Positions 24,491 to 36,616 of a stretch of DNA of 64,000 bases are shown here, piece after piece. The stretch's first letter is position 1. Each line of letters opens with the position of its first letter. Location: positions 48,670,001-48,734,000 of the forward strand of contig OX485804.1 of NCBI GenBank assembly GCA_950295325.1, written 5' to 3'. The notes beneath the pieces were generated by a model. That model was not told the origin of the DNA. It saw only the letters and a program-made list of their open reading frames with translations, and did not search any database. The position numbers were made by a program, and so were the translations under genes. This DNA comes from Polytrichum commune (lineage: Eukaryota > Streptophyta > Polytrichopsida > Polytrichales > Polytrichaceae).

Positions 24491-25515
24491 CAGTAATCTC
24501 CCACTTAAGTATGCACACGTTTAAGTACGCATCCCGGTAAAGTGCGCAATTTTTTTGGCAAAAATCATGGTTCATACTTTATTGTTTGAACATGTTGTTA
24601 GGCCTCGGCAAGGTAAGGTAAAAGGTAAACGGGTAATCCAGTTGAGCTACCTTAACCTTGCCCATTACCCTACCCTATTGCTACTTGTTAACGTTTACCT
24701 TTACACTTACCCACACTTTTGAAGGGTAATTACCTTGTGACATTGATTATTGTTTATCAAATGATTTCAGCCTCCCAAACAAGGCGTTCAAATTGCGAAT
24801 TCATCAATTCTACAACCCCATCGTCAAGGATCTCGTCTTCCCAATGGTCTTGCTCGACTGCGATTTGATAAAAAAATGGCAGCAACACTGTCACCGAGCA
24901 CCTTCTCCATCTTGGTCGCTGCCTTAGCCCGATTCGATGGTACCTTTAAAGGATTTAGGGTTAAAGGGTTTAGGGTAATTTACAGGTAACCTTGACCAAC
25001 TACCTTTACCCTACCCTTTAACTTACCCCATTGTCTACCTTAGTGATTTGCCCTAGAACTTTACCCTTTTACCGGGTAGAAAAGGTAAATTACCTTACCT
25101 TGCCTCGGCCTACATGTCGTGCAAAGTCATTTGCTACATGTTTTCGATCTAGCATGATGTGAAGTGAACATGTCATACAGAGGCTTGAAATGTTTTTGAT
25201 TTAGCATCATCATATATTAGCGCCATTCGTTACAGTACGTCTCTCGATTGTCCCAAACTTTTCGGATGGCGCCTTCCCTGACTTCATATTCCCGCCCCAA
25301 CGCCCACTTGTTTGGGGCGTTCTGCTTGCTCAAATTTGCAATGATTTCACATCGTTGGGCTTCGTCAAGCAAGTTGCCTCATGTTTCATCCATTTCTTGA
25401 TGCGATTCATCGAATCAGAGGGTCTAGAAAGCGATATGAGTAAAGCATGTGCCTACCAACTAAGTGTGCACCAAAGGCTCCAATCCAAAGTGTGTACTTA
25501 AGCCGAAGATTACTA
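24491..25515 (-). mobile_element. pogo-like (Tc1/mariner) element remnant with HTH coding fragment
   Basis: The left end CAGTAATCTCCCACTTAAGT and the right end, as complement AGTAATCTTCGGCTTAAGT, are inverted and continue with TA.GCACAC-like sequence. A TA precedes the left end. The terminus CAGTAAT and the TA target fit pogo/Tigger elements. On the minus strand at about 25215-25365 a frame reads LDEAQRCEIIANLSKQN and then LGREYEVREGAIRKVWDNRE, the N-terminal helix-turn-helix of pogo/CENP-B-type transposases. No DDE catalytic part remains. The element is interrupted by the MITE at 24601-25110; without it, only ~515 bp is left. Confidence 0.78.
24601..25110. mobile_element. MITE nested inside the pogo-like remnant
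   Basis: The inverted ends GGCCTCGGCAAGGTAAGGTAA and, as complement, GGCCGAGGCAAGGTAAGGTAA are flanked by TA (24599-24600, 25111-25112). The subterminal regions are packed with GGTAA/TTACC motifs in both orientations. A stretch near 24948-24978 has two TTTAGGG motifs resembling plant telomere repeats but too few to be a telomeric tract. Confidence 0.85.
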
Positions 25516-28115
25516 CAGATAAGAGCATTTCCACTAATCATTATAACAATAGTCTCTAAAAGTCAACTTTCTAGGGGTGCTTTTTTGTCAACCCTAAAAT
25601 TTACCCTTCAAAATTTGTAACGATTTCCATATTCATGATTTTTTTTTAATTAATCGCATTCTCTTTAGAGTATTTTTCTCATCGCAAGAAAAATAATTCC
25701 CCGCTATTTCTCCTCCTAAAAAATGCAACTCTCTAATTTTATCGATTATAGATGCCTCAACCTTATTTTACATGGATTAAAAAAGAAACAAAGAAACATA
25801 AAAAACCATTAATCAACCAATTAATTAAATCATAATATGCATTCATGCTCTACAATTTCAAAGTACCATGTATATGTGAGAGGTCCAAATTGGACTTCAA
25901 AAGCGTTTGGGGGCTAAATCGACTAGGCTATTAGAGTTCTTTTGACATGCATGTAATGAAACAATTTGCATGTGCCGCCTACTAAGTTACATAGTAATGT
26001 TCACTATTTGAAATTGAGCTATCGAACACGTTCCCTATGTTGTTAGGGCATTTTTATCTTCATGTTTAGAGTCAAGTCATTTGATGCACTATGTCATTTG
26101 ATAACATGGTTAGATGTAGAATATAATTGTCCAAATTGTGTCATGTACATGGTCTCATCTAAATTTGTATTGGATATAGATAGATAATAACATCGGCATC
26201 CTATAGAAGCAAGCATGATATAAAGATTTCTTTTGCATGGCTTGACTACACCTAATATTGTATTTCGTGCCACTGAATCTATTTGTCTTGCTCGATCTAT
26301 TAATTGTAAATCGCCCATGTAATGTCACCAACACTAAACATAAACCTAGTGTTATATTGCCATCCCTTGTATAAACATTTGGACATGATAGATTCACAAG
26401 ATTTACATAACATTGGTCATCGACCTTGAAGACCTCCATGCCCAACTACGAGTGCAACCTTTGTGTGGCAACCTTGTGTGTTTAAAAGTGGGGGGGGGGG
26501 GGGGGGGGAAGGGGAAGGGGTTGGGGGGTTTTTAGGGTGGTCCAAACCTCTTGTCACATTTTGCTAGTGGTATTTGCTTACTGTGGTGGTTTCATGGTAG
26601 GGGGTTTTGTGTTTGAATTTTGTTTTGTTGAGGATAATGGCCGAGAGTGAACAAAAGGCCGTGGTATGTAGTTGTGTTTGTAGGTGTTCAATGGTGTGGG
26701 TTGGTAGTTTGAGTGTGAATTCTTATTGGATTTTGTTGTATGTGAATTCCTTCATGTTACCCTATTGTAATTATGGTGAAGGAGTGGGTTTTCCACCCTT
26801 GTGTGGTGGTGGCTTGTGTGAGGGAGGTGTAGTGTTTGATTGTTCTTTGGATGGCCATGTCGGGATATTGATCATGGCGGTGCTGATTCAAGAGGGTTAT
26901 ATGAACGTCCAAGCCACCCAAAATGAAGGTTTCCATTTGTGATTCTCCGCATCACCTGTTCAAGGCGTGTACATTGTTGTGGTGTCCATCAGCTGTGTTG
27001 ATAGCAAACTTGAGACCATTGCTAGTATGATTAAGTTACTTAATTTGACACCTATTTTTGGCTTTTAATTGGTGGTCTAATTGCTTTAATTCGGTGGGTG
27101 AGTAATACATGATGATTTAGTCGCCGCCTTGATGATATTTGGGCTAGTCACCTTCACAAAAATCAAAGTACACCCACTATCCTTCACAATTGTTATCCAC
27201 CAAGCTATGACATGCTTGATTTTTGTGGGTGAGGCGGGCAAATTAGGAGGTGACATGTGGTTGTGGGTGCCGACCAACTTGAATTGTGAGTATTCTATAA
27301 TAAAAAACCATTTGGACAACATTTGATCTTACATGTGACCACATTAGAGACATGACACAACCAATATTTGCATTGAATTTGGGTTTTCATGTAGGATTCA
27401 TGTAGAAGGACCCGTGTAGAATCTGCTAGCGATATCATCCACTTACACAACACTGAACGATAAAAGTGTCCCCCCCCCCTCCTTATAACACCACATTGGG
27501 AAGCAAACAATCTTCAATTCTAAAGCATGTACCAACACCTTCCTCAACTTTGATTTCAACGATTTCAAATTCTTTATTCTTGATTCACAATTGCTAACCT
27601 ACTCAAGCTTCTAATGCTCGAATCTATCAACCGAATGATTCCACAGAGTTGGAGGTGTCCACATTAGCTTCATCTACCTTATTGATTTTTCTAGATCACA
27701 TGTTTTGTAATCCTTGATCACTCACTTGAGGAGTTTGTGTTTTATTTTCTACATCATTCTTTGTTGTTGTTCTCCCCCCAACCTGGGCGGATGGGACGAA
27801 ACAACCCACACACTGGTTCCTTCAAGACAAGGGTTTAAGCATCCAACAAAAAACGAGTGTATGGGTTGGTTCACCCAAATCCAACATGGGCTTGGTGCCA
27901 TAGTGTGGTATATTTTATCATTCAATGGAATAAATGCCTATTTGACTCGAGAGATACAAAAATTATGAAAAATTAAAAAATAGTCCTAGTCCTTGATTTG
28001 CATGTGAAGCAGTGCCCGAGAAGTTTTTGGGCATATATAGTCGGTCGAGATCCTAGGGATTCTATATCCAACCGGTTTCATGTTGACATCTTCCGGTTTT
28101 GCTTTATTCATTCGA
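25516..28115. other. Spacer with one MITE fragment; no gene recognised
   Basis: Apart from the MITE fragment at 26249-26440, the sequence is low in coding signal. It includes a G-run near 26491-26508 followed by G-rich sequence, and a C-run near 27470-27479. The plus-strand frame at 26607-26942 (111 codons) has no motif I recognise and sits in G/T-biased sequence; I do not call it. Confidence 0.45.
26249..26440. mobile_element. Truncated CACTAAA-family MITE
   Basis: The left end CACCTAATATTGTATTTCGTG follows a TA. The interior phrases 'tctatttgtcttgctcgat' and 'aatgtcaccaacactaaac' match the copy at 13778-14135. No right terminus is found before the similarity fades. Confidence 0.7.
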
Positions 28116-28540
28116 GGTATATTCTTCCATAGATTCCTCTAGAATGACCGGTAATTCTCCTGAAGTCTCCAACTTCAACCGGTTATTTCTCAAACTTAAC
28201 CGGTTATTTCATCTGTAAGTAACCACCGGTTCTTCCCAGAGAGTGATGTGAAGCTAGGATGTATTGAATGTGTGCAACTGGATGGATGGGAAGTTATAAT
28301 AAGTCAGGATTGATTGATTGCCATTAATCCTCCCAAAGCTTTAATTCTCCTACTTCTTTATAGTCGTTGCATCAGTGACTCGGGAGATTTATAGGTTTTT
28401 TTTTAAATATTAAAAATAAAAATAAAAATGTTTTTTATTTTATAAAGGCGAGATATATTCCATAGGATCCTCTAAAACAATCAGTAAATTTTCCAAAGTC
28501 TTGAACTTCAACTGGTTATTCCTCAAATTCAACCGGTTTG
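28116..28540. repeat. Direct repeat pair (~95 bp, ~330 bp apart)
   Basis: 28116-28210 and 28449-28540 share the order: gag.tatattc, tccatag, tcctctaaa/gaa, then 'cttgaacttcaac.ggttat' and 'aa.ccggtt'. The surrounding 500 bp is studded with AACCGGTT motifs (near 28070, 28178, 28200 and 28530). No coding signal. Confidence 0.65.
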
Positions 28541-28963
28541 TCTATCGGGGCGATCACACCCCCTTACGTTTCATAACCATGTGCGATAAAATTTTGCTAC
28601 CCTATATTATATGCCATAGATAATTTTAAAAATTATGATATTTTTCTACATATGCATAACCATTGATAATATCTATTGTATATATTTTTTGAAATTTTTA
28701 GGCATCTTCAAATTTGTAGTAGATGTTTTAGTTCAATTCTACGTCATTATGGTTAGAAACAATATGTTTTATTAAAATAAAAAAACGATCATCAAATTTG
28801 GTTACCATTTTTTACTATGCAATAGATATCGTGTTTAAAACTGATAAAATTTCAACCCATTTTGGTGATGCTTTATGTAAAAAGTAGGATTTTTTTTATC
28901 GCACGTGGTGTTCAACTTGACAATGGAGTGCACCCCCCGGGGTTTGTCCATAACTACACTATG

Positions 28964-29170
28964 TTGTCTAATTAGTGTGGGTTACTTTTTGGAGTTACGC
29001 ATGGCTATAACATTTCACCCATAGTGTCGTTTTTAATCCAAATAACATATGCAGTTAGTATCCACACCGAAGAATATGATATAACTTAGTTGGTAAAAAA
29101 TGGCGATGTTAGTTAAAAAAAAGTTATAACAACACGTAACTCCGAATGGTAACCCACACTAATTAGACAA
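28964..29170. mobile_element. Foldback element, 207 bp
   Basis: The outer arms TTGTCTAATTAGTGTGGGTTAC and its complement are perfect over 22 bp (28964 onward, ending 29170). They continue through matching GTAACTCCRRA/GGAGTTACG and TTATAAC segments to ~48 bp. The target duplication is not clear. No coding content. Confidence 0.75.
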
Positions 29171-30255
29171 AACATTCTAGCGGTCGGTTCTCCCCATTCA
29201 TTGCGTTGCATGATAGGGGGGTGTGGGGTCCCGGTTGTGTTGCCTTTTTGTCTCCACATGTTGGGAACCAAATGATTCGGGAGGTGGGATCTACCATCTC
29301 ATCTTTCTCTCTCTCTCTTGTTGGGCCCATCGGCATTTGAAATGGGGAAAGCCAAAGATTGAAAAGCAAACCACAACTGCCTCGAATTCCAAGAAGATGC
29401 AACAAAAGTTTTGGTGAACTTTTGTCTCACTTTGCACGTTGCACCCGAAGGTGAGTGCACCTATGATTGAGGACACTTTGAGCATTTCGGTTTTTGTTAT
29501 TGTTAAACGCTCTATGTAAGACATAGTTTATATGAGCACATTAGCAAATCCAGATGAGGAACACGATAGTCAAGCTTGTTGTGTTAGGAATCCATGTGAA
29601 TCTCTGATGAATTCTTGCAGCAGCGATCATCATAGAGTCATTGTCCGTATTAGGTGTATCCACTTTGTATTATATGGTTATCTGGATTGACCTACCAAGG
29701 TGAAGGTTGCTCCCATCACCTTGAAAAACAACTGTATTCGTGCACAAACAATTGGCTATCATGTACCTCACCAATTACTGGGATTTTTTTTTATACATAC
29801 GCCAATGCATGGAACACAATCAAGCATGAGCATGTGGAAACTAGGATTTAAGTAAATATGGACAAATGACTTGTCCAAAATCAATAATATATTTAAGAGC
29901 ATTTTTGGCACAATTGAAATATGCATGTTGCAAAACAATCTTTTTGGGGGTAGAAACTAGAAGAATACGATGAAAGCCCCAAATGTATGTACTTGGAGAA
30001 GAAATATGGTCAAACAAATTTTCAAATATCTCATTGTGCATGCAACTAACACGCGCTACAATAGGAGATGTAGTCCGCTTCTAGGGTTAGTTATAATCAT
30101 TTCTATCATAGGGTCTGCCAACAAAATTGCACATATAAAATTTCATGATGTCTAGATTTACGCAACACATAGTTTGGAATGACAATTGCAAGAATGGAAA
30201 ATCAACATATCATTGTTTGACCAATGTTGGACTGGTATTTAGGTGAATGTATGGT
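29171..30255. other. Spacer, nothing recognised
   Basis: No supported gene or RNA. Short frames near 29223-29524 overlap on opposite strands. Confidence 0.5.
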
Positions 30256-30850
30256 AATCAATGATAATTGGAGAGTATCTCAAGGCGAGAGAAGCTTTTA
30301 TATACCCAATTTTGTTATTTGGGTTTGTACCATTCTATCCCATATTGATACTAGGGAGACCTTACCTAGGTATAAACTTGGTTCTTTAAGCACGGTATAT
30401 AGACCCAAATGGTATTGAATGCAAACATATCATGAAATACCCAAACCCTACCCATATCAAAAACTTGTGAATCCTTGTCATAGATGGTATAAAGACACAA
30501 ACAATTCTAGTCCAACACTAGTATGAACTAATGCTAGACCCGTATACAGGTGAACAATCATGCACAATACCAACAATCGACAACAATAATGTTATCAAAT
30601 AACATATTCAATTGGTTTCAAAAATGTATACACAATCAATTATTGAAATTGGCGAGTATCTCAAGGTGAGAGAATCTTCATATACACAACTTATTATCTG
30701 GATCAATACCAATCTAAACCATATTGATACTATGGTGGTTTTGTCTAGGTATGAGGTTCTTGGATGGTATAAAGACCCATATAATATTGGTATCAAAGAA
30801 TACGATATCATAAACAAAACATCCTTAAATACCCACATCATATTTGTTCA
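30256..30850. repeat. Diverged tandem duplication, unit ~375 bp
   Basis: 30256-30470 and 30629-30850 share 'gagtatctcaagg.gagaga', 'catattgatacta', 'ctaggtat' and a 'ggtat..agaccca' segment in the same order. A third partial motif, 'atggtataaagacacaaa', is at about 30485. The plus-strand frames in the two halves are not equivalent, so I do not regard this as coding. Confidence 0.65.
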
Positions 30851-31167
30851 TATATACAAAAGAGGAAGTAAAAGTCTCATTACAAATACATGAATATTAT
30901 AAAAAGAAGACGATACTAATCCAACATGTGTTTGAACTATGGTTGAAATCTAAACACCCGTCCACATACCCAACCACATCAATGAACAAGGAGGACCAAT
31001 TGCTAGTTACAGTTGAACTAGTGGAGTTTGAGAAATAATCGGTTGAAGTTGAGGACACTAGGATTTTTACTGATTATGCCCAAAAATCTCCATGGACATT
31101 GAACCACATTGTGCTTAAAACACATAACATTACTAAGTACACAAAATATGAGATTTAGTGCTTGATA

Positions 31168-31460
31168 CACTAAATACGAATACAATACACTAAATATCAA
31201 TAATACTATAAAAGTAAGTAACATTAAATGTAAACTCAAACACTAAATATCAACTATGGTGATATGTGGAAGTTACATGTTTGAATTTAGTTTTAGTAAG
31301 GATATGAAAAAAGAGAGGATATAATAAAGGAGGTGGCAGTAGGGAAGCTAGCGGCACATTATTTCTAACACTAATTGTCAAAGAATTGAAAATTAGTGTT
31401 GAGCATGGTAGGGTGGCAACAACACTAAATATAATCAAACACTAAATATCATATTTTGTG
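31168..31460. mobile_element. CACTAAA-ended MITE (copy 4)
   Basis: The left end CACTAAATACGAATACAATA and the right end ATATCATATTTTGTG are flanked by TA (31166-31167, 31461-31462). The interior has at least six further CACTAA or TTAGTG motifs. The left border could instead be the similar motif at 31188. Confidence 0.72.
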
Positions 31461-31737
31461 TAGTGCTATGATGGTGTCTTTCCAATGAAAGAGGTTGTGG
31501 TTAAAATACACTGAAGTTGCTTGTTGAAAAGTTCACGGTACACAACTTGAGTGCTCCCCACAGACATGGAATCTTAAAAGTAAACGAGAGTTATGCTCAC
31601 GTGATACTTGGTCCCACGGAACACAACCAAGTAACTGTGTAATGCTACACAACCCTTTCATGAAAGGCTAAAGTTTTAGTTATCCTCCTCAAAAGTGGGG
31701 ATAGGGCATCACCTATCACTTCCCATTGGTTGAGATC

Positions 31738-32017
31738 CACTAGTAGAAAACTATTCCAAAAAGAACCGCAGCCGAAATTGGCTTCGACCAACCTGGTCTG
31801 CAGTCACTAAACGATTGCATGTTTGTTTTTTTGGTTTAGTAGCAACTACAATTTTAGGAATTCGGGGGCATGTAATATACCGTTGGAAAGGTCTTAAAAA
31901 CACCATTCGAACGGTACATTACACGTCCCCAAAAGTTAAGAAATGCATATGCAAAACAAAAAGAAAAATATGTAGTCAATTAGCGACTGCAGATCAAGCT
32001 GGTCAAAAGAACCAGTG
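31738..32017. mobile_element. Foldback element with CACTA-like terminus
   Basis: The left end CACTAGTAGAAAACTATTCC resembles EnSpm/CACTA termini. The two halves pair internally: 'ctggtctgcagtcactaa' with the complement of 'ttagcgactgcagatcaag', and 'catgtaatataccgtt' with the complement of 'aacggtacattacacg'. The right end AACCAGTG is a poor match to the left terminus and no 3 bp target duplication is clear. Superfamily assignment is tentative. Confidence 0.55.
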
Positions 32018-32336
32018 AGAACATTATTCTCCAACCCTACTGCAACCCCTCTCACTTCATAACATCATTAAACTGAGTGACCATGTTGAGTGAGGCCGGG
32101 ATTATGTCATGTAAAGTGCTAGAATTACATCTTAGATATGCTTGTCAACAAATAAGTTCAGCTTGAAAACAAGTGAGATTCAAGTGAAGCACTGTCGTTG
32201 AATATTATTAGAATAAAATGACTGATGGCAGTTGAATAATGATAAGTTGTCAATATGATTATTTTGATACTATAATAAACTTGTGAAGTATGTGATTATA
32301 TATTAAACAAGGCCAAATTTTTTGTCAAGGGAGCGC

Positions 32337-32342
32337 CACGTG
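32337..32342. promoter_or_regulatory. G-box (CACGTG) upstream of the SUT leader
   Basis: A CACGTG palindrome, the core of bZIP/bHLH G-box sites, lies about 300 bp before the inferred SUT leader exon. A single site of 6 bp can occur by chance. Confidence 0.25.
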
Positions 32343-32649
32343 CAAAGATAGGTGTGGATGGAGAGATAAGTGTGGTATTCGTCCATCCAACCGAACGGAT
32401 GAATATCATCCACTTCGAGTTACTGCACTCTGCAGTAGCGGAAGCGTATGACTTGCATCAGCAGTTGCTGCGCTTTCTGCAGCTATGGCAACGTGTGCCG
32501 CTATGAGGATTCAAGAAGATTACGCTTTGACAGAAACGTGTCATCGATCGCACACGGTGCTCACGATGACGCAGGAGGGATGGTCGCTACTGTTGTCCGG
32601 AATGAACAAAGTGCCTCATCTGTTGGGCTTCTTAATCGAGCTGCGGGAG

Positions 32650-32874
32650 TGTTGAAACTGGTGGGAGAGATTGGCGGTGGCGGGATTGGGATCCAGGTTT
32701 CATTCGTTGCGGTTTCGACGGATTCGGGGTCTGGGAGGGGGAGACTTGCAAAATGGAAGATCTGAGCTCCCGGGAGTGAATGTGGGAGAAGCATCTAGCT
32801 CTTCCTCGCGGATATTTCAAAGCAGGATCTAGGCCGGCATTTGTACCAGGTTGGATGGGCCGGGAGCAGAACTG
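32650..32874 (+). other. Probable 5'UTR exon of the sucrose transporter gene
   Basis: A locally GC-rich stretch ends in GGAGCAGAACTG followed by a consensus donor GTATGT at 32875. The next good acceptor before the coding start is TCCTGCAG at 34660-34667, two bases before the ATG at 34670. This gives a leader intron of about 1.8 kb (32875-34667), a layout common in plant genes. The start of the exon cannot be fixed. The open frame at 32448-32765 may be incidental. Confidence 0.45.
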
Positions 32875-34669
32875 GTATGTTTGTGGATTCATTTTCTTGA
32901 TTTTCCTTGTGATTTTCTTCATCGCTATGGAATTCCATGATATGCGAAACGAGGCTTCCTCCTTCTTCGATGTTGGGGATGCTGCATTTTAATGACTTTT
33001 GAGGAGGGTGTGAATGTTAGGTCTGGAGATGGAAGCTCAACTTGCATCCATTTTTATGCTGTCCGTTACTTAGGGTTTGGGAGTGGGGGTGCTGAACTAT
33101 GGAATTCATCAAAGGAGGTCCTGACCAAATGAATCCACCGTGATAGGACAAGCTATTTAGAGACTTTTCAAATGGCCTCACTCTCCAAAACATATTGTGT
33201 GGAATCACTTAGCTCAATCACTTGCTCTTTTACCTTCCTGAGCAAGGAGAGCATAGTAGAAAAAAGGTCAAGATGAAATGTGCTGCTCGTTTTAGGTTGT
33301 CTTTACCGAAAGAGATGCTCCAAATAGTTTGACCCACATTAGTTTTACATTCACTGTAGTTCTCAATTTGTTTCGGTCACTACCAACATGCAATTGCAAT
33401 ACGCGGGCTGGACAAGTTTAATGAGACGAATCTGTCTGGTGCTACACATTTTCTTTGAAAATTCTTGTTGTTTTTTACCACGTTAAAATCTTGCGTCTCT
33501 TTCCCTGCAACCTAGGCTTTAAAGACTCGATCTGATTTCAAAGAGTGTTATCGATTATTTGACTTTTCACCCAGATATTACAAAAAAGAGAATGTTTTCT
33601 AGGTTTTTGTGCAGTATCCATGTTGAGTATTATTGATAGCCACCGGAAACTATCCATATTGAAGATCTACACATGGAAGGTGTGCTTATAAGGTTGCACT
33701 AGCATAAGATTTTTAACGTCAACTTTTTCATGTACGGTTCAAGTGAGAATATGTGCTAATTTCTATTCCATACTCAGTAACATCCCTGCCATTCTCAGTT
33801 CCGGATTGTCCTTGAAAGCACAGCGAGTGCTAGCAGGTACAAGCAGGTGAGGTGAGGTGGGGACGATTTTTAGTGTTAAGTGTGTTTTGATGGATGTCGA
33901 TGTTGTGGATTATGGGAGTAGGGAGTTGGGATGATAGGAGCTCCTGCTGCCACTAACTGTCGAAACTGCTTAAACAGTTCAGGAAGTATTCACAATATTC
34001 ATGCACTAATGTATAGATTCGCCCAATCTCTGTCCGAACACAAAGAAGGATGAACAACTGTAGAAGTACAACAAATCTTCATATGTACAAACAACTGCAT
34101 TCACCTACACAAGCTCCAGAGAGGTTGTGTCGGTTTTGAATTTGAATACTTTTGTGGTTGTGGCAGATTGTACGCTTGTACACCTGGGGTCAGGGTTTTG
34201 ATACGCAGTGGACTTTGCCATGGTGCCCAGGATTGGGAGCTTGCGCCTGGCCTTTGAGGAGTTCAAGTTAGCTTAAAAGCAGGAGCCCGACCTTTGTGAG
34301 GTCGGCTAGACCTCTAAGATCATGAGGTCAACCGGACTTTGTGTCTAAATTTTGAATTGGTGGCCGATGTGATCACAAGTGCATGACGGGATTGTGAATT
34401 CCACTTGATTGAATCATGTCAGCTTGAACTCAGATCCTCGACTAGCTGGCATACTGGCAGAATCCTCCTCCAACTGCGCAAATCAACAATAACACTCCTA
34501 TCTACTTTGAAGAGCTGACAACAGCTATGTCAAGGCTTGAGCGACTTTTGTTGATATAACAGATTTGTCTGATGCATGTAGAAGGTACACAGGGTATCTG
34601 TGAACATGCCGAGATACTTGAACTTCAAAGTAACGAGCTGTTGTTAAGTGTACGTGTTGTCCTGCAGTC

Positions 34670-36570
34670 ATGACCGGCGATACTGAGAGGGTCCAGGATT
34701 ATGAATTGACTACCTCGGCATCCTTGGTAGACATCGAAGCAGAGGACTCGCCGCTTCCTCAAGTCAGACCTGATTCTGTTCAGAGAACCTCAGATGGGAG
34801 GGAGGAGGGGTGGGATGATGAGACAGTCATGTATGCGAATGCTCAAGGTGAACCTAAAAAAGAAATCAGGCTGTGGAAGCTTGGGCTATTGTCAGTGGTA
34901 AATGCAGGAACAGGATTTGGTTGGGCACTACAACTCTCGCTCCTTACACCCTACATTCAAATGCTGGGTGTCACGCATGAATTTTCCTCTCTTGTGTGGC
35001 TGTGCGGACCGATTGCAGGGCTGGTTGTGCAGCCAATTGTTGGTGTGTGGACCGATGGATGCACCTCCAAGTGGGGAAGGAGGAGGCCTTATATTGGCAT
35101 CGGCGTCCTTCTGATCATGTTCTCAGTGACTATGATTGGCTTTGCAGCAGACATGGGTTCTATTCTCGGGGATTCGCACGAAGATTGCCATGATTTCCAG
35201 GGCAAGCGCCCTCGAGCTGCCAGTGTGGTGATTGCCGGGTTCTGGCTGTTGGACATTGCTGCGAATATGGTCGACCCTCCACTGCTTGCATTGTTAGCAG
35301 ACCTGGCCAAAGAGTTTCAGCCAACGCTATTTACTGCTTGTGGGGCTCTCTTGGAGGTGTTCTTGGTTATGCTGCTGGGTCATATGCGCACTGGTACGAA
35401 GTCTTTCCTTTCCTCGTCAGCAAAGCATGTTGTGCTCCTTGTGCCAACCTCAAGGCAGCGTTCCTTCTACAGATTGCATTTTTAGCCATCTGTACAATCA
35501 TTACTATGGTTTTGGGGGATGAAACTCCACTGAATATGGTAGTAGTAAAAGAACAGCAATTAGCTGCAGAGCCTGTGCGAAGAGACATTGGAGATGATCA
35601 GGGGACTCATTGCAAGCCCCATGACGATGATCATGCCCCATTGTTGGTGGATGAGCTGAGCAATGACGCAAATATTCACCACGACTTGATGATGCAGATT
35701 CCAGTGGATAATTTGCATCCTCAGAATGGGCATGTGGCTACAGATCATCAAGAGGAGGAGGCTGGCCACAACTACCATGTCTTCGTTAAGGGACTATCTT
35801 CATCTTTGTCTACTCATTCAATTGTAGGGAGTATTAGAGGTAGTTTATGCTCTCTGTTCGTGAGCCTGCTGCGCGGTGTGCGAAAGCTTCCCAAATCCAT
35901 GACATACGTGCTTGTGGTCATGGCACTCTCCTGGTTTTCATGGTTTCCCTTCCTTTTATATGACACCGACTGGATGGGACGTGAGGTGTACCAAGGGGAT
36001 CCCGATGGCAATATTACTCAAGTGGCTGCTTACCAGCGCGGTGTCGAGAAGGGAGCTTTTGGCCTCCTCCTCAACTCGGTTGTGTCATTAATCAGCTCCC
36101 TCTTCATTGACTTTTTGTGCCAGATGCTCGGCTCCAAGAATGTGTGGGCAGTTGCAAACTTCATCCTATTTGCAGCACTGGCGTGCACAGGGCTCATCAC
36201 ACGAAGTGCAGCTGGAGGCCACAAGTGGAGCCGATCTGCGGCGGTGGCATTGTTTGCTGTGCTTGGTTTCCCATTTGCAATCATACTCTCTGTCCCGAAC
36301 TCGATGACGATGGAGCTGATAGCAGACTCAGGTGGAGGGCAAGGCCTAGCCATAGGCATCCTGAATCTCGCAATTGTGATTCCGCAAATGATTGTTACGC
36401 TCGGGGCTGGGCCATGGGATGCCTTGTTCGGCGGAGGGAATGAGCCCGCGTTCGTTCTGGCTGCTCTGTTTGGCTTTGGAGCAGCAGTCGTTGCAGTCTG
36501 GAAGTTACCCAAAATGTCAGGCACCATGCATACCCGGAGGGTGTGTAGTGAATGGGCCGCACTGATTTAA
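34670..36570 (+). CDS. SUT-family sucrose/H+ symporter, frame broken once
   Basis: The family (GPH/MFS, 12 membrane spans) imports sucrose with protons at the plasma membrane or vacuole. After an ~80-residue acidic N-terminus, hallmarks appear in order: GFGWALQLSLLTPY (TM1), LGVTHEF with the conserved His, VWLCGPIAGLVVQPIVG, the loop signature KWGRRRPYIG, GFWLLDIAANMV, then after the break GGVLGYAAGSY, ACCAPCANLKAAF, a long ~100-residue central loop, ALSWFSWFPFLLYDTDWMG, QGLAIGILNLAIVIPQMIV, GPWDALFGGGN, and the end near VWKLPKM. The N-terminal frame (34670 to about 35337) leads to a stop at 35486. The rest is in another frame from about 35338 to the TAA at 36568-36570. One lost T at GCTTGTGG (35336-35342), possibly with a few missing residues, explains it. 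The coding region has no intron, which is unusual for plant SUTs. It is either a recent pseudogene or an assembly error. Confidence 0.93.
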
Positions 36571-36616
36571 CCTCTGCCACAATAGTTGATTAGTCTGGTG
36601 TTTACTCTGCAAAACC

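Noticed and set aside
24948-24978. TTTAGGG motifs resembling plant telomere repeat
   Set aside because: Only two motifs occur, in a GGTAA/TTACC-rich MITE. This is not an interstitial telomere tract.
26607-26942. 111-codon plus-strand frame
   Set aside because: It shows G/T-biased composition, no recognised motif, no splice context and no homologous feel. I cannot support it as a gene.
36030-36527. 165-codon minus-strand open frame
   Set aside because: It is a shadow of the sucrose transporter coding sequence.
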